From Bimastos eiseni (lineage: Eukaryota; Annelida; Clitellata; Crassiclitellata; Lumbricidae), in the NCBI GenBank assembly GCA_959347315.1, contig OY365813.1:18522358-18586357 (forward strand): DNA of 64,000 nt, read 5' to 3'. Position 1 is the first letter of the stretch, and each line of letters opens with the position of its first letter. The notes beneath the pieces are model-generated. The model searched no databases. It worked only from the letters and a program-made list of their open reading frames with translations, and was not told the origin of the DNA. Both the position numbers and the translations under genes were made by a program. This document shows, piece after piece, positions 23,830 to 38,000 of the stretch.

Positions 23830-24804
23830 ACGTATTATCCAGAGGTCTTTTATAGCGTGTATGGGCATCTAAAAAAAGTTTTCAATGACAAATCTTACTA
23901 ACGGTAATAACTATTTAATTCGGTCATTCGCAGAAAAGTTACTTCGAAATATGAAAGTATACAATATAATGCAATTTATAAGTCACATGTCATTATAGCG
24001 TAATAGAATATAAAATAACTCTGTTTCCCATCTGAGCCTATGTAATCAATTGTTACCATGTGCCGCCATCTAACGACGTCGTTGTTAACTATTCGTTATT
24101 TGGTCTTATTACTGCGTCGTTTCTACAATGCAAGAGATATACTTCTGAGAACTTCGAGGAAGGATCAAAATTGGTCTTGAAAATGAGCTGGTGTACAAAG
24201 AAAATACCCAAAGAAAGAAATTTTGAAAACGTTCTGGATCAGTTCGTTGAAAGATTAACAAGAAAAACGTTTAGGTAGATAGATAGGCCATATAAGTAGG
24301 CGTATAGGCCTATTCATATGTTAACCTTACAGCAGGCCTACAGCACCAGTATTTTGGTATTGCTTTGCTTCATACTAATCAGGTTGTCTGACAACGGTGA
24401 TATTATTTCCTTTGTTAATCCACTTATTACTTCAATCATAATAATTATTACTTTAAATTATATAAATAAATTGTAAGGGTGTGAAGTTCACGGGGGAACT
24501 GCATGGGAAGAGAGTTGGGGATGTCAAGTCTCAAGGGGCCCAAAGAAGCTCGAAGCATAGGAGCTTTGCCATGGGTTTATACGGCCCTCGCCGTCTGCCT
24601 CTCTTGCTCCTTTGCGTCTTCAATTCTTCATCTGGAACCGATTCCTACACCATCCCCCGCCTGTTGGTCTTGGTTTGACGATAGGCTAAGACTAAGAGTG
24701 CTTGTGAATGCGGATGGTTGCCGCGACGTCGCTACTGGCCAAAGTAAAAATCTAGAGATTATGATTAGGAACATACAGCTTATAGGCCTACTATCAATAT
24801 ATTA

Positions 24805-24842
<38 letters not shown>

Positions 24843-24870
24843 CACTGCCACTACTACTACTAAGCCATCC
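23830..24870. other. Gene-less stretch
   Basis: AT-rich, with an ATT microsatellite at 24806-24842. Frames 24060-24278 and 24503-24805 have no recognisable features or splice context. Confidence 0.45.
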
Positions 24871-24872
24871 GT

Positions 24873-25170
24873 TCAAAATAATTAGACCCCTCTTTATAGT
24901 ACAATTTTCGCCTTATAACATAATGCAGCAGAATAAAAGTTAATTGGATTCCTTTCCTGATAGCTTAAATTCCGACACTGTTTGCGCTATGAAAGTGCCA
25001 GTCCGAAACCTGTTTTAAAAAGGAGGGCCACGCCAATGATCTTTGCTATCACAAAGTGTCGTTAAACATACCTCTACAATTACTATTACTCCATCCGAAT
25101 GTTAGTGACTTTTCAAAAATAATTAGGCACCTTTTTAAAGTGCAAAATTCGCCTTAGAACTGAATGAAGC
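24873..25170 (+). mobile_element. Dispersed element, modules B-A-B (module A copy 5)
   Basis: Module B at 24873-24935 (TTCAAAATAATTAGACCCC), module A at 24968-25067 (GAAAGTGCCAGTCC ... AAGTGTCGTTAAAC), then module B again at 25108-25170. The alternating order suggests a tandem or dimeric parent element. Confidence 0.65.
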
Positions 25171-25219
25171 AGAACCGCAATTTATTCCACTGACTACCAC
25201 TAATAATAATTATTATTAT

Positions 25220-25755
25220 ATGGGTGTAATCCGTGCAGGGATCCCCACTGTCAAAGAGCAGATGGGCTCGACCCGATCTGATGAAAAAAGACCAAACGGA
25301 CTCACTCATATACCATGGCGGGAGGGGCGGTGTTTGATATGGGACGCGACAGTGTCAGATACAATGGCAACGTCGTATCTGCCAGAAACATCACAAGGAG
25401 CGGGCGTTGCGGCCGAGAGGGCGGCGAACCTAAAAACTCAGATATACGCCGAGCTAGCCACCAGGTACGTCTTCACAACGGTGGCATTCGAAACCTTTGG
25501 CCCCATCAATTCCGAAGGACAAAGCTTCCTTTCAGAACTGGGACACAGACTGAGCGCCGCCATTGGGGAGCAGAGGGAGACGACTGTCCTCTACCAGCGC
25601 ATCTCGATGATTATTCAACGCTACAACGCAGTTGCTTTCAAGGGAACCTTCGCGCGCTCAGAAGCCCAACGAGCAGGGCTACGCGGGACGACATCACCAT
25701 TAATTCCAACGATTGTCAGTCTGCATCCAACGCTTCAATGCAGTTGCCTTCAGAG
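25220..25755 (+). pseudogene. LINE polyprotein C-terminal fragment
   Basis: The frame from 25220 reads KRPNGLTHIPWREGRCLIWD then LSELGHRLSAAIGEQRET and LYQRISMIIQRYNAVAF. This is the C-terminal region seen in many invertebrate non-LTR elements (RPDG ... GRCLTWD ... IQRGNA). The RP(D/N)G and WD positions could belong to a restriction-like nuclease fold; the usual D is N here. There is no reverse transcriptase upstream, so it is 5'-truncated. An AAT microsatellite tail follows directly. Confidence 0.8.
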
Positions 25756-25757
25756 GC

Positions 25758-25761
25758 AATG

Positions 25762-25807
<46 letters not shown>

Positions 25808-25925
25808 TAATAATAACAATAAAAATAATAATAATAACAACAACAACAATAACAATAATGATAATAATAATAGCAATAATAATAAAAATAGAAATGATAA
25901 TAATAATAACAACAATAATAATACT
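25758..25925 (+). repeat. AAT/AAC microsatellite tail of the LINE
   Basis: Runs straight from the LINE end (AGAGGCAATGATAATAAT), so it probably arose from the element's own tail. Confidence 0.9.
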
Positions 25926-25929
25926 AAAA

Positions 25930-26417
25930 TGAAAGCAGTAGGCCGAAATGGACACTAGCATCAGCTGAAGGGGTTAAACTCAGCTAGTTTCTATTCACAA
26001 GCACAAAATAGTTTAAAATAACAAACACAGTCTATTCATTCATTTTTAAACTGATGTTTAGATAGCTGAATGAAAACAGATTTGTGACGAGTCTGTGAAG
26101 AAGAATATCTTCTTTAGAAGGAAGTATAATTGGATTTGGTTCGCTATTTGCAATGTTTGCTCTCTACTGTTCACATTGGGTATAAAAAGTTCATGCATAC
26201 GAACGCATGCTATACACTGGCTAACTTAAGCACTTGAAACTAAAAAGACAGACGGTCTGAGTTTCTAGCAAGAGGTCGCCCAGTCAGAGAATACCAGAGA
26301 GCGGAGGAGGGTAACCCAGTCGCTGAGTTGGGTTTCATCTCAACGGGGGTAGATTGGACAGCGGAATGTAACTCGAAATGTGGCCCGCACAGAATCCAGG
26401 TTCTATTCACCGGCAAG
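25930..26417. other. Gene-less stretch
   Basis: Nothing recognisable on either strand up to the small hAT foldback. Confidence 0.4.
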
Positions 26418-26486
26418 CAGAGGTGTAACAAGCGGGGGGGCAGAGGACACCGGCCCCCCCCCTTTCCAAACCTTGTTACACCTCTG
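26418..26486. mobile_element. 69-bp foldback hAT remnant
   Basis: It starts CAGAGGTGTAACAAG and ends CTTGTTACACCTCTG, perfect 15-bp inverted repeats around a G-run/C-run core. Flanked by CCGGCAAG and CTGGCAAG, 7/8 identical, as expected for a hAT target duplication. Confidence 0.8.
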
Positions 26487-26732
26487 CTGGCAAGCCAATA
26501 CAAATCAATGCTTAACACTTGTTCACACAACTTATGCCAAATCAAAACTTAACAGGTAAAATATTACAAACTAATAAAGTTAGTAACAGGAACTTCTTCC
26601 AGAAAACTTTAAAGTAAAGAGAGCAGTCGGAAAGTCACAGTATTTACAAAGTTTCGATCTATGTCAGTGACTGAGAGGAATGTAAACCCTTCAACTGGCT
26701 CTGAGCAAGGCGCTTGGGGCTCCTTTCTTTCC

Positions 26733-29700
26733 TCAGAACCACATGAGTTTAAGCAAGAGCGCCTTGAGCAGGCGAGCCTCGTAGGTGACTGTGTTCTGAC
26801 CAGGGTGCATCTTTTGCGGTTCCAAAGGAGGCTCAATCTGAGCGATTACACTTCGACCGTACACTACAGACAGGTAATTTATCAAACGTTACTACATCCG
26901 TATTTCGTAATGAAACTATTATTATATTAAAACAAAAAATCAATCAATCACACATTACTACAAGCCAAATGAATTCATTATTACATTCAATAAATCAATA
27001 AGAGCCACTTATGTCGAACACAATACAACAGGACTGCATTTGAGATTGCCTTCCCTGGACAGAACGTCCATGGCGCCGAGTAATTTTCTCCACATCACAG
27101 GCCAAGCACTTGATTCCATTAAGCTACCAATGCTCTTACGTAAACGGTGACCGCATAAATTCCCCACAATGAAAGCCTGACACGTAACGCATTCAATGCT
27201 CAAATGCCAGAAGATATACTTTTAAAACTGTGCTTATCAGATGTGTGTACACCAAACTGTGATCAACGCTTGGTTAATAAACAATATACCTACTTAATCA
27301 CTTACTTTGTGGGTCCATCTACCTGGAATGACCTCCCTCCATCACTAAGGTCTAAACTAATGACTAGCATCTCTCCATTGGTTTCTTAATCTTTGAAGGC
27401 ATTTCTTTTCTCCCGAAATTTCTGTGCTGAGAGCGACTCTGATTAGCTATTTTGTGAGTGGTGCTATATAAACCTAAAGATACGATAGGCCAACTTGCTT
27501 ATTGCCACAAATTAGAGGAGTCTTCCACTTACGCTCGCAGTGATCGAGAAACATGAGGCAGTCCTGAAGCGTGTCGTCCTTCAACATGATCATGTGTTTG
27601 GCAGCGTTTTCGATGAGAGACAGGAAACAACGCTTCGTGTAGTACCACGTCTCTGTTCCGAGCTTCTTCTGATAAGGCTCCAGGCTCTTTATCACGCGAG
27701 ATACACCGAACTCGTAGTTCCCCTTGGAGCAATAGAGCGTCCTAGACAGAACAGCAATTTGAAGGAACAGCAACAGTGACGTCTGTAATCGTGTAATGTA
27801 ATGCAATGTAATGTAAATGCAATGTAATGTAAATGCAATGTAATGTAAATGCAATGTAATGTAAATGCAATGTAATGTAAATGCAATGTAATGTAAATGC
27901 AATGTAATGTAAATGCAATGTAATGTAAATGCAATGTAATGTAAATGCAATGTAATGTAAATGCAATGTAATGTAAATGCAATGTAATGTAAATGCAATG
28001 TAATGTAAATGCAATGTAATGTAAATGCAATGTAATGTAAATGCAATGTAATGTAAATGCAATGTAATGTAAATGCAATGTAATGTAAATGCAATGTAAT
28101 GTAAATGCAATGTAATGTAAATGCAATGTAATGTAAATGCAATGTAATGTAAATGCAATGTAATGTAAATGCAATGTAATGTAAATGCAATGTAATGTAA
28201 ATGCAATGTAATGTAAATGCAATGTAATGTAAATGCAATGTAATGTAAATGCAATGTAATGTAAATGCAATGTAATGTAAATGCAATGTAATGTAATGCA
28301 CTGTAATGGAGCATTTATATAGCGCCACTTGCATCAGAGGCGCTCACGACTCAATACATAGCTCAACGAAAAACAGGAAAGTCTTCCTGGTGCTTCTGGA
28401 AGGCAGCAGAGGGGAGAGAGAGTAGCTCCTCCCAAAGGGGAAGGAGGAGGCTGTTCCAGCTGGTGGTACCCACGTAGGCCAAGCATGGGCCTGCATTAAA
28501 TCGCGTCCAATACGCTATGCTGTCCGTGGGATCTGGTTGTCCCTTTTGGCTGCACCTTGATGAAATCAACGATGCAGAATTGTGATTTATCAGTTGTGGG
28601 TATTGACTCCCTAAAGAACTTTGCCTCCTGCCTAGAAATTCCCTGCCTATATTCTACTCTTCTATCAAGTCTGTTTTCTTCAGCCGTGGGTAGATATCCT
28701 GAAGAGACGCTATATTAAGCTTTGTTGTTTGATTGATTGACTGATTGATTGATAGGTTAATTGATTGAACACTATCCATTATAGGTACGTTCACAAAGAT
28801 GTTATACGTATGAAACGTAATCGTATTTGCAAATTAAAATGCAAATCTTGCGACTTGACGCAGCGCTCCTGAATAAGACAGTGCTCGGCTTTCGAGTGGA
28901 ACTTCGGAAGTTTGGAGATTATAAGCAGGAATCTAGTAACAATATGGACTTTTCAATCTTTCACAGACACCAGTATATGAAGAAATACCAGCCTATACAT
29001 CTATTCATATGAGTTTTTAGTCTATTTAACAAAAATAATTATGTACAATAACAAGTCATTACCCGATCACTAAATTAACGATGCAGAGATGAAACAGTTT
29101 TTTGTCCGGCTGTTCGTAGGACAGATGTTCTTCCTCCTTCTCAATTTTTCTCATAAGAACTTCTGCCTAAGTTCGTGAGAAAAATCAATGACCAGCACTT
29201 ACACAGGAGTAATTCCAGCCAATCTAGCAAAGATCATCTTAACCAGCTTGCTATTATTATTAATAAAAAAATTTATTTAAGCATGGCAGAAATTAGAATT
29301 TAGACAGACACCAACTAATATAATCACCCTTTCCTTTTCACGTAACAGTTTAACCAAAAGTAAGAAAGTAAACAGGGAATTAGTACTTACACCCCTTTGC
29401 CTATTCCCAGAAGTTAGATAATGGGTATCCTTAAACACCAACAATTATTTCTATGCTGCTCACCAGCAGATACTGAACTCACTCCTCTGCCCACACTATG
29501 ATTCCTGTTGTGTTGGGCAATAAGACATTTTGTGTGTTCATTCAGTCCAGATTCAAAACCCGCGCATGTCGGTTTCAGCTTGCTTACCAACTCGCTTTTC
29601 TTTCAAGGCAGATTTTATTAGAAGCATGAGAAAGCTACCTCTTCATTCTGACTCGTCATGATGTAGGAAACACAGAGGTTGGCCAGAACAATTGCACTGA

Positions 29701-29809
29701 TGTCAAGAATCTGAAACAATCAAAATATAATTATTATGTCACAACCTAGCCTGCTCGCTTTTTATGATCGTTGCTCAGTGCATAAGAGGACAGCTGCACT
29801 AGTGTGTGT

Positions 29810-29859
<50 letters not shown>

Positions 29860-32800
29860 CGTAGGTTTCTGGCCCTGGAGACCAGGAAGAGGGCGGCTGC
29901 GGGGTTCAGGAATCCGTGTCCCAGGTGTTTCCGGAGCCAACGGCAAAGGTTTCAAGTCAATAGCTGTAAAACTGTGGAAATGCATCACAGACAGAGGGAC
30001 ACACAGAAAGTCTTCTTTATTTATAAGATATTATACAGTTGCATGCATTGATACACATGCTTACAGACACTTATACTCACACATACACACACTCACATAC
30101 ACACACATATGCACACATACTTGAATACACACACATACTGTAATACACACACACATATACACACATACTTAAATACACAAACATACACACACTTGAATAC
30201 ACACAAATACACACACATACACACACATACACACACATACACATACACACACTTGAATACACAAACATACACACACACACATACATGCACATACACACAC
30301 TTGAATATACACATTAGCAGACACACACTTGCACACACATACAAGTTTCGTGGCCCCTGGCGAGGCGGTTTGCACCCTCTGGCTATGTATAAATGCTACC
30401 GTTCTTTCTACTTGCATTGTCGTAGTTCTTTTTGACGAGCGGTTCATAGAACCCGATCGCATCCTTGTACTTGTTCTCCTGCATGAACAGAACGTGGGCA
30501 ACGTTCAGTTTCCACGCGTCGTGGTCGTTGCCGAACTCCACGGACTGGCGGAAGATCTTCTCGACCTGCGGATAATTCTCCCGATCCCAGTAGATCTTCG
30601 CCTGGTGCATCAAGACTGGAATGTACCTGGAATGTTAAACACGGATATCGAATCAACGAGAACAAAAGAAGAGATCATACCAGAAGCAGAGTTTTCATAA
30701 CCATCAAACATACAATATAATCAGGGCCGGCGATCCCGGGGGCCTAGGGGACATGTTATACCTAAGTCCCCGTCATTTTCTACCCTCTCATCGGGTGTCC
30801 CCCCACCTGTCAAATGAGATCGCCATCTCTGTATAATGAAATGAAATGCAATTAAATGTAATGTAACTAAACATTTATATAGCGCCCCTTCAAGATATCT
30901 CTCTGCGCTGATCTAAACGATGTTAAATGTCAGTATGATCGAATAAATACATCAGTTAGCAGAATGCTGAAGAGTCATCAGTGGTGGGCCCACATAAAAG
31001 CGTGAAACCAACCAACGGATTCTTGTCAACAGCAGACAGACAGATGGCATGGATGAGTTCAGGGTCTCAAGGCCAAGTTGCGTTGAAGAGGTAGAGCAAT
31101 GATAGCAGAACAGAAACATGGTGTCATATGCATTTTAGAAATTTGTAGCTTAAGATTATGATTGCAATACTTAGTACTTATTATGGTGAAACAACTGGAG
31201 TGAGAACTGACTTTTCGAGCGTTTCATCGTATTCATGAATTGCCTGTTTGGCTGCATCGTCATCATGATTCTTACGACTCTCCTGCACCTAAAACAGAAA
31301 GAAAACTGTTTTAAAACTCACTCAGATCATGCATCTCTGTTAATAAATCGACCGGTTATGCAAGCAATATGTGCTCTGCTTGTCATGGGTAACATGAATA
31401 TTCATTCATTTAGAAAACATGAATATTTATCCATTTAGAAAACATGAATATTCATCCATTTACGGAAGAAATTGAATCACTTAAGCAATTTATAGATTGC
31501 TTTTAAAACGTTTACCATAATCATCAATCAATCAATCAATCAATATTCGTTTATAAAATTCAACAAAATCTAGTTGTTATCTTAACAATTTACTACAACT
31601 TAAAGAAATGAATTGCTAGGAGCCGACCTATAATAAGATATCATAGCAATTTCGAGTTAATTAATATGCATCTTTAACTAAGACTTCCGGAATGTATATG
31701 CCGCTATACTTATTTATTTACTTCCGAAATTTGAAACCGCCCTTCTTCCAACATTTTTTGCTCCGAAGTGCATATACACGCCTTTACGGCACAAGTGCAG
31801 TTGTACTGCAGAGCAATTGTGAGTGAAGGACATGCTCAAGGTCCCTACACAGTGACTCCCCGGACGAGGGTCGAACCCGCTCGCTCAGCGCGCACTGAAC
31901 GTTACAGGCCGACCGCTCTAACCGATCGGCCACTGTGCCACAGTATAAGCTGGTGGGCTGAAGTTAGGCATCGAAGGGTGTAAGTCACATTTACTTTGTC
32001 ATGAGGGTGTGACAATTCTGGAAAATCATGGTGGACGTTGAGAAAACTAGGTCCTGATAGAATGCATAAGAAGTTAAAAGCTTATTCCAAAGGATGGTTC
32101 GAAACTGGCATGTAGAATTTCAGACGTTTTAAAGATAAGAGGAGAAAATCTTGTGAAATATTATTCTTCACCGTTTTTGTGTGTTTGCGGAGAGTTTTAG
32201 TCAGATCGGCAGCCAAGGCATCCAGTCGTTTGTACGCCTCTTCTGGCGACGTCTGACGCATGATCATCGCCTCAAGAAACTTGAAGAGATACTGCAACAA
32301 AAGTAAATAATAATAATAATAATTATAATAATAATAATAACAATAATAAGAAAGACGATTTATATGGCGCCGTAACACTGCCATACCGCTACAACTACAT
32401 CAGATAGCAAATGCAATTGAGTCCGCTGATGTTATTTCTACGGAGTCCATGGGGAGGGTCATGAGGGGTCACTGCCCTACCAACCATAAGCCCTTTTTGT
32501 GGACTCCAGTTGGACCATCCAAGTTTGAGTCCACTTTGAGTTTTGACGAAACAAGACATCCAACTGGTCCCTTTGTCAGCTCCCTGGCACCTCCTTGGTC
32601 CCCTCTACTGGAAAAGAAAGTCCAGAGCCAACACTGCTTTTCGTGACACGAACTAAAACTCAAGTGGGTTACCGAACCTTTTGCGTTGCAGACCCACTTG
32701 CCTGGAACAGTCTCCGTGTACCTATTAAACAACCCAAAAGCCTTTCTGTTTTAAAAATAAAGTACAAATTGCACTTGTTACGTAACTCCTACTAATAGTT

Positions 32801-35020
32801 TCTGCACTGACAGGAGACAGTTTTTAGGAGACAGTTTTTAAGGCATCCTTGAAGTAGCTTGCTACCAACAATGCTATTGAAAGCGTCCAAGTTACAAGTA
32901 CCATTACTATTATCGTCAGAAGCAGTCAAGTTATAAAACCTTATCAACACTACACTTACTTAACCTGCACTGACACTGTATGTGTTGCAGAAACCCAACT
33001 TCACTCAGAAATAATAAGAAAAGTAAAAACAAGGAAAGTTGAACTATGAAAAGATGACTTGAGAGGTCATTGCAAAGAATTAAAGGTATTGCTTAAAATA
33101 GTCGTAGTCTCAAAATGGCTAGTGCCCAAAAAAGCTAAGTTGAACAATTGACAGGCGCTTAGTCAAAACACAATCGATAGGCAGAGTGAAATTGGTTCCA
33201 GAACAAGATCAAAATGGTTTAATGATCGTATGGCACCTACAATACCACATCCAACCACTAACCTCTGTAAGGTACTCGTTGTGCAGGTGAGGATTCTCAG
33301 CCAAGACGTCAGCAGCCATGTCATCATACTAAAACATATTAATAAACAGAATATTCCACATAATTCATTTGCATTGATTCTCAGTATTACTATTACAGTT
33401 ACTATTATTTCGTTCACCTTCTCAGTTGTTGGTCCCTCCATCTGGAAAACAATCGTCTTAGAGATGCGATTGTGGCCAAGGAGTAATATGCCTTTGTTTT
33501 ACAAGTTGCTTAAGACTGATTTGTATCGTCTTGGTTGGGCTGGAAGTGCCTGCAAGCAGAATTCTTTAGAGTGCTATATAAATGTTAAGACAAATGAATG
33601 AATGAATGAATGAATGAATTACAGCAAACGGCCTCTTGTACATGACTAAACCACAGCGTCTAATAATTATGCTCAAATGTATATTATTGCAGGTATGGAC
33701 GTATCCATCCGAGCTATATCTGTGCACATCGAAATCGTAAATTTATATAACGCCACCTCCAGAAAAACTCCTCAGAGGCACTCTCCCCAACCTGACAACA
33801 CCGAACCATGATTAAAAAACTCTTTATCACCTGCTACCATCATGATATGTAATCTTATTGCAGTGGTTCCCAACCTTCTTTTTGTTGTATCCCCAAACTA
33901 AAAAAATTATTTGTGTGCATACCACCAACAGAAAAAACTTGTCAGAAACATAGATAGACATAGAATAAAATAATAACAAGGAAATTATTTAACAATATTT
34001 GGTAAACTACTGTTATAGTACCACAGGTTGAAAACTGCCGTCTTATTTCCGACTTGTAAATTTGAATTAATAAATGAATATTATTATTATTATTATTATA
34101 ATTATCATTAATACTAATTATTATTATTATCGTTATTATTGCCAACCTCATATTTTATGTAGAGCAAGAGTAGATTAGCAAACGTCTCTGGAGGGAAGGA
34201 GTCCTGCTGGAGGAGGTACTGGAGCTTCTGGAATCCCTCCGTTGGATTGGTCTCCATGTTAATGAGGGCATTGTTATGCAAGGTAACTGGGTCAAGCTCT
34301 TCCTCTGACCTTGGCGGCATGTCCGTCAGGGCTACTCGAGCAAGATCATCTGAAGGAATTTGATTAAACCAAGAGTGAATTAATTTAATTAAATCAAAAG
34401 TGAATTAATTTAATTAAACCAAAAGTGACAACTTCACGATATACGTCCATACAAGTCAATTCTAGGTCAATTCAATAAAGTGTATTTAATTTTAATCAAC
34501 ATTCATTCATGTATAATTTCATCCATTCACTCACTGATTCAATCATTCATTCATTCGTCCATTCAATTGATCGTTCACCAATTCGTACATTTGTTCATTA
34601 TTCAATCATTTTTTTATTAATTTATTTGTTTGCTAATTGAATAATGTATTCAATCACTCATTCCTTCACTAGATCACTCATTCCTTCAAAGCAGTCTATG
34701 CCAAATATAATTACTCATAGGTGTTGTATTGTATTGTATTGTATTTATAGAGTAGAGTGAACCGGTATTCAGAAGCGTTGCCAGTGTTCATGGGTGCTCA
34801 ATTTACATTCATATAATAATAATATTAATAAAAATAACAATAATAATAATAATAACAACAACAACAATAATAACGATATTAATAATAACAATATTAATAA
34901 TATTAATAATAGTGATAATAATAAAACAATAATAACAATAACAACAATAACAATAATAACAATAACAATAATAACAATAACAATAATAACAATAACAATA
35001 ATAACAATAATAACAATAAC

Positions 35021-35061
<41 letters not shown>

Positions 35062-38000
35062 GAAGAAGAATAAAACTATTTTTTTCTCAAAACGGAGATA
35101 ATGCTTCATTATTTTTTGCTCCAGGAGACATCACTCATATCCCTAAGGAATCAAAGTAATAATCATAATCATTATGATTATTATAGGACTTATTTTGAGC
35201 CAATACAATTCTACAATGTTTCAGAGCAGTCAATGGCTCACAATGCTTCAGTTGAAACTCGATGGCTGCCTGAAGGTTGAAAGCCTCGATGAGAGCGGAC
35301 TCATGAAGGGTCAAAGTGTTCCCCACACTGCGCACGTCAATGCCCTCTGTGTTCATTCCAACAGCCAACTCTGTAAGAACCATCAGATAATAAGCGGTAC
35401 AGTCATGGCCTGTACCGAGGGGGGGCCAGTGGGGCCGTGGCCCAAAGCGCAAATGTTGAAAGGGCACAAATTTCACAATGGAAGAACTTATCATTCTGTA
35501 AAATGCACTACTTTCAAAATGTGGGGATGCCAGATTGATGCTAGGCACAGGGTGCAATTATAGCTCGGTATGGCCCTGGATACAGACATATGCACCATAA
35601 CAGCAAAGAAACCTCATATGTTATTTATCTGGTAGAAACCATGAGCAAGCAAAAGTCAATCTAAATGTATGAGTGTTTCTATGGAGACCAATACGGCCTC
35701 AATTCTTGGCCCAGAAACACTGAACATCCACGCCATCTGTCAGCTGTCGGTGGGAATCCTCTGGTTGGTCCCATGCTTAATAAGTTGAAAACTTTATACA
35801 AAAACATTCACAAATATTCAGCCTTAAGCCTTCAACCAATTATAGTAGGCACGTTAGTATTTGAAATAATTGTGCAGTCAACAGACACAATGAACAAATT
35901 AATTTGAAAGTAATAATTTAGCTCAACAAGCAGCACATCTATGCTTCAAATACTTAACATGGAAGCTTCTTCATTCCACTTTTGAACAAGTGCTCCAGAC
36001 ATGAAGCATAGCACATGAATTTCAGAGTAACAGAGAACTGTTTAGACAGAGAGGGAGGGTCAGCATTATTCATATCCCTAGAAAACAAGAATGTCGAATA
36101 CCTGAATGTTCGCTGATCCCCTTGCTGATGATTCCGCTAACAGAGTCGAGTGCTTGCTTGAACTGCTTCATCAGGTAGTGACACAAGGCAATGTTGTACG
36201 ACAGTGCAGGCGTCTCGCCACCCAACTGCTGCGCCTGCACGAACTTTTGCAGGGCTGGTTCATGCTTACCCTCCTTGGAAGCATACAATTACAAGAGTAA
36301 TGTAGAGTAGTCAAACTAGTCATATCACTACACAGGTAGGTTTCTACACTTGTATGATTCCGAATATTTGAATGGTTCGATGCAAGATGCCCTCGATGAA
36401 CAACTGAAGAACTCCTCAAAAGAAACAACTGCATATCGCTAACCAAAACTAAAAGTTTAGATATTTCAGTGCAATTGACAATAGGGACCTGCATTCGATT
36501 GATGTCCATTTATTTCAATAATTTATTATTATATTAAAATGTAGAGCCTAGCATGTGGAAGAAACAGTACATGGTTCACAGCTTCAAGTGTACATAACTG
36601 CTGCACTACAGAAAAAAAATAGTTTACTAGACAAGCAGCCCATCTATGCTTCAAATACTTAACATAGAAGCTTCTTCATTCCACTTTTGAACGAGTGCTC
36701 TTGGAACGAGTTGTATAATTTTCATTTCGGGCAGTCCTACTTAGATGAACAGAATAACACCTCCAGCCATATTGTCTCAGCATACATACAATCTCACTCC
36801 TCACACCACCATAGAACAACCAACCACCCATAGGTCGTTAGCTATGGTTGTCAAAAAGTTTAATTAGTTAATGACACCTTGAAAAGAAGGCAGCCAAGGT
36901 TGACTAACGTATCTGGATCATCGGCTGGACTGTCATCTACCAAACTCTACAAACACATAGCAAGAATGCAGTACAAGAATCAATCTGACTCATGGTCTGC
37001 AAATTCAGGAAAAATCTTAGCTAAGTTTTATTTCAGTCTAACTTCAACAACAGTTCTTAGTAAAATCACATATAAATAAGCTGTCAAAACCTAACAAATA
37101 CTACTTCTCCCACTACTGCTCCCACATCGATTTAAAGAAACATTTACCTGGAGAAAACTAGTTTAAAAAATTCAATAATTGACCAACCTTTGCTCCTGCA
37201 AAATCTTCCTGACCAAATCGAATTCCTGCTTGAAGCTTAATAATCTACAAAGGCCAAAGCATGAGCTTACTCCAAAACAATATACATGAAATAGATTCAG
37301 GGTCAGCGATCCCGAGGGTCGAGGGGGACAAGTTCATTTTTCACAGATAGGGGACAATTTATACGTGTGTCCTCACACATTTCCTATTCCCCTCATTGGG
37401 TGTCCTCCCCACCTGTCAAGCGAGATCGCCGCCTCTGAATAGATTAAATATAGAGAATAATCGGGAATCACCGCGGACATTCCCCTCTACTGAATATCCC
37501 ATTTTCAGCGCCATTACTATTCGGAAGCATTCGCCTCGGCAAATACTCTACACACAAATAGCTTCAAATAAATTTTTTAATTATTCAATGAACTTACGCA
37601 TATATATGTTCAACCCTTACACAAATAAACACCCATCAAATTCCATTCTATTTTCTTTGAATGATGTCAGTTTATCTCTCAGGCAGCTTATGACTTATGA
37701 CAGAAAACGAAACTGATAAATTGGAATCTCTCTGAAGCTGTCACCAGTATCCCTCGTAAGATTGACTAGTCCTTCTTTCGCTATGCGTGGCAGCATTGGT
37801 CAAATTAGATGTATAGCATAATGAGCGCCCTGCGTGGCTGCCAACAGTTAAATTCAACTCCTGTAATAACTAGTCATCATTCGTTCATACTTTGCTTGTA
37901 ATATACTGTGGTTTGTAAGTTTGAAAATAAACAAAAATCTTTATCTTCAAGTAGAACAACTAACCTTTGGCCGATAGCTGGGGTTGTCGATCTGGCAGGA

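Noticed and set aside
27788..28306. CRISPR-like regular repeat
   Set aside because: Units are head-to-tail without spacers, and the window is eukaryotic.
27474..28334. 286-codon frame with a 16-residue repeat
   Set aside because: The 16-bp array has a period not divisible by three, so it stays open in all three minus frames. Only the downstream part (27741-27533) is real, as TTC30 exon 15.
31860..31940. A genuine tRNA gene on the minus strand
   Set aside because: A and B boxes are present, but the acceptor stem does not pair and a SINE-like body follows.
35400..35578. Possible hAT element with TACCGAG ends (CAGTCATGGCCTGTACCGAG and CAGGGCCATACCGAGC)
   Set aside because: The inverted match is short and the flanking 8-mers (AAGCGGTA and GATACAGA) do not match.
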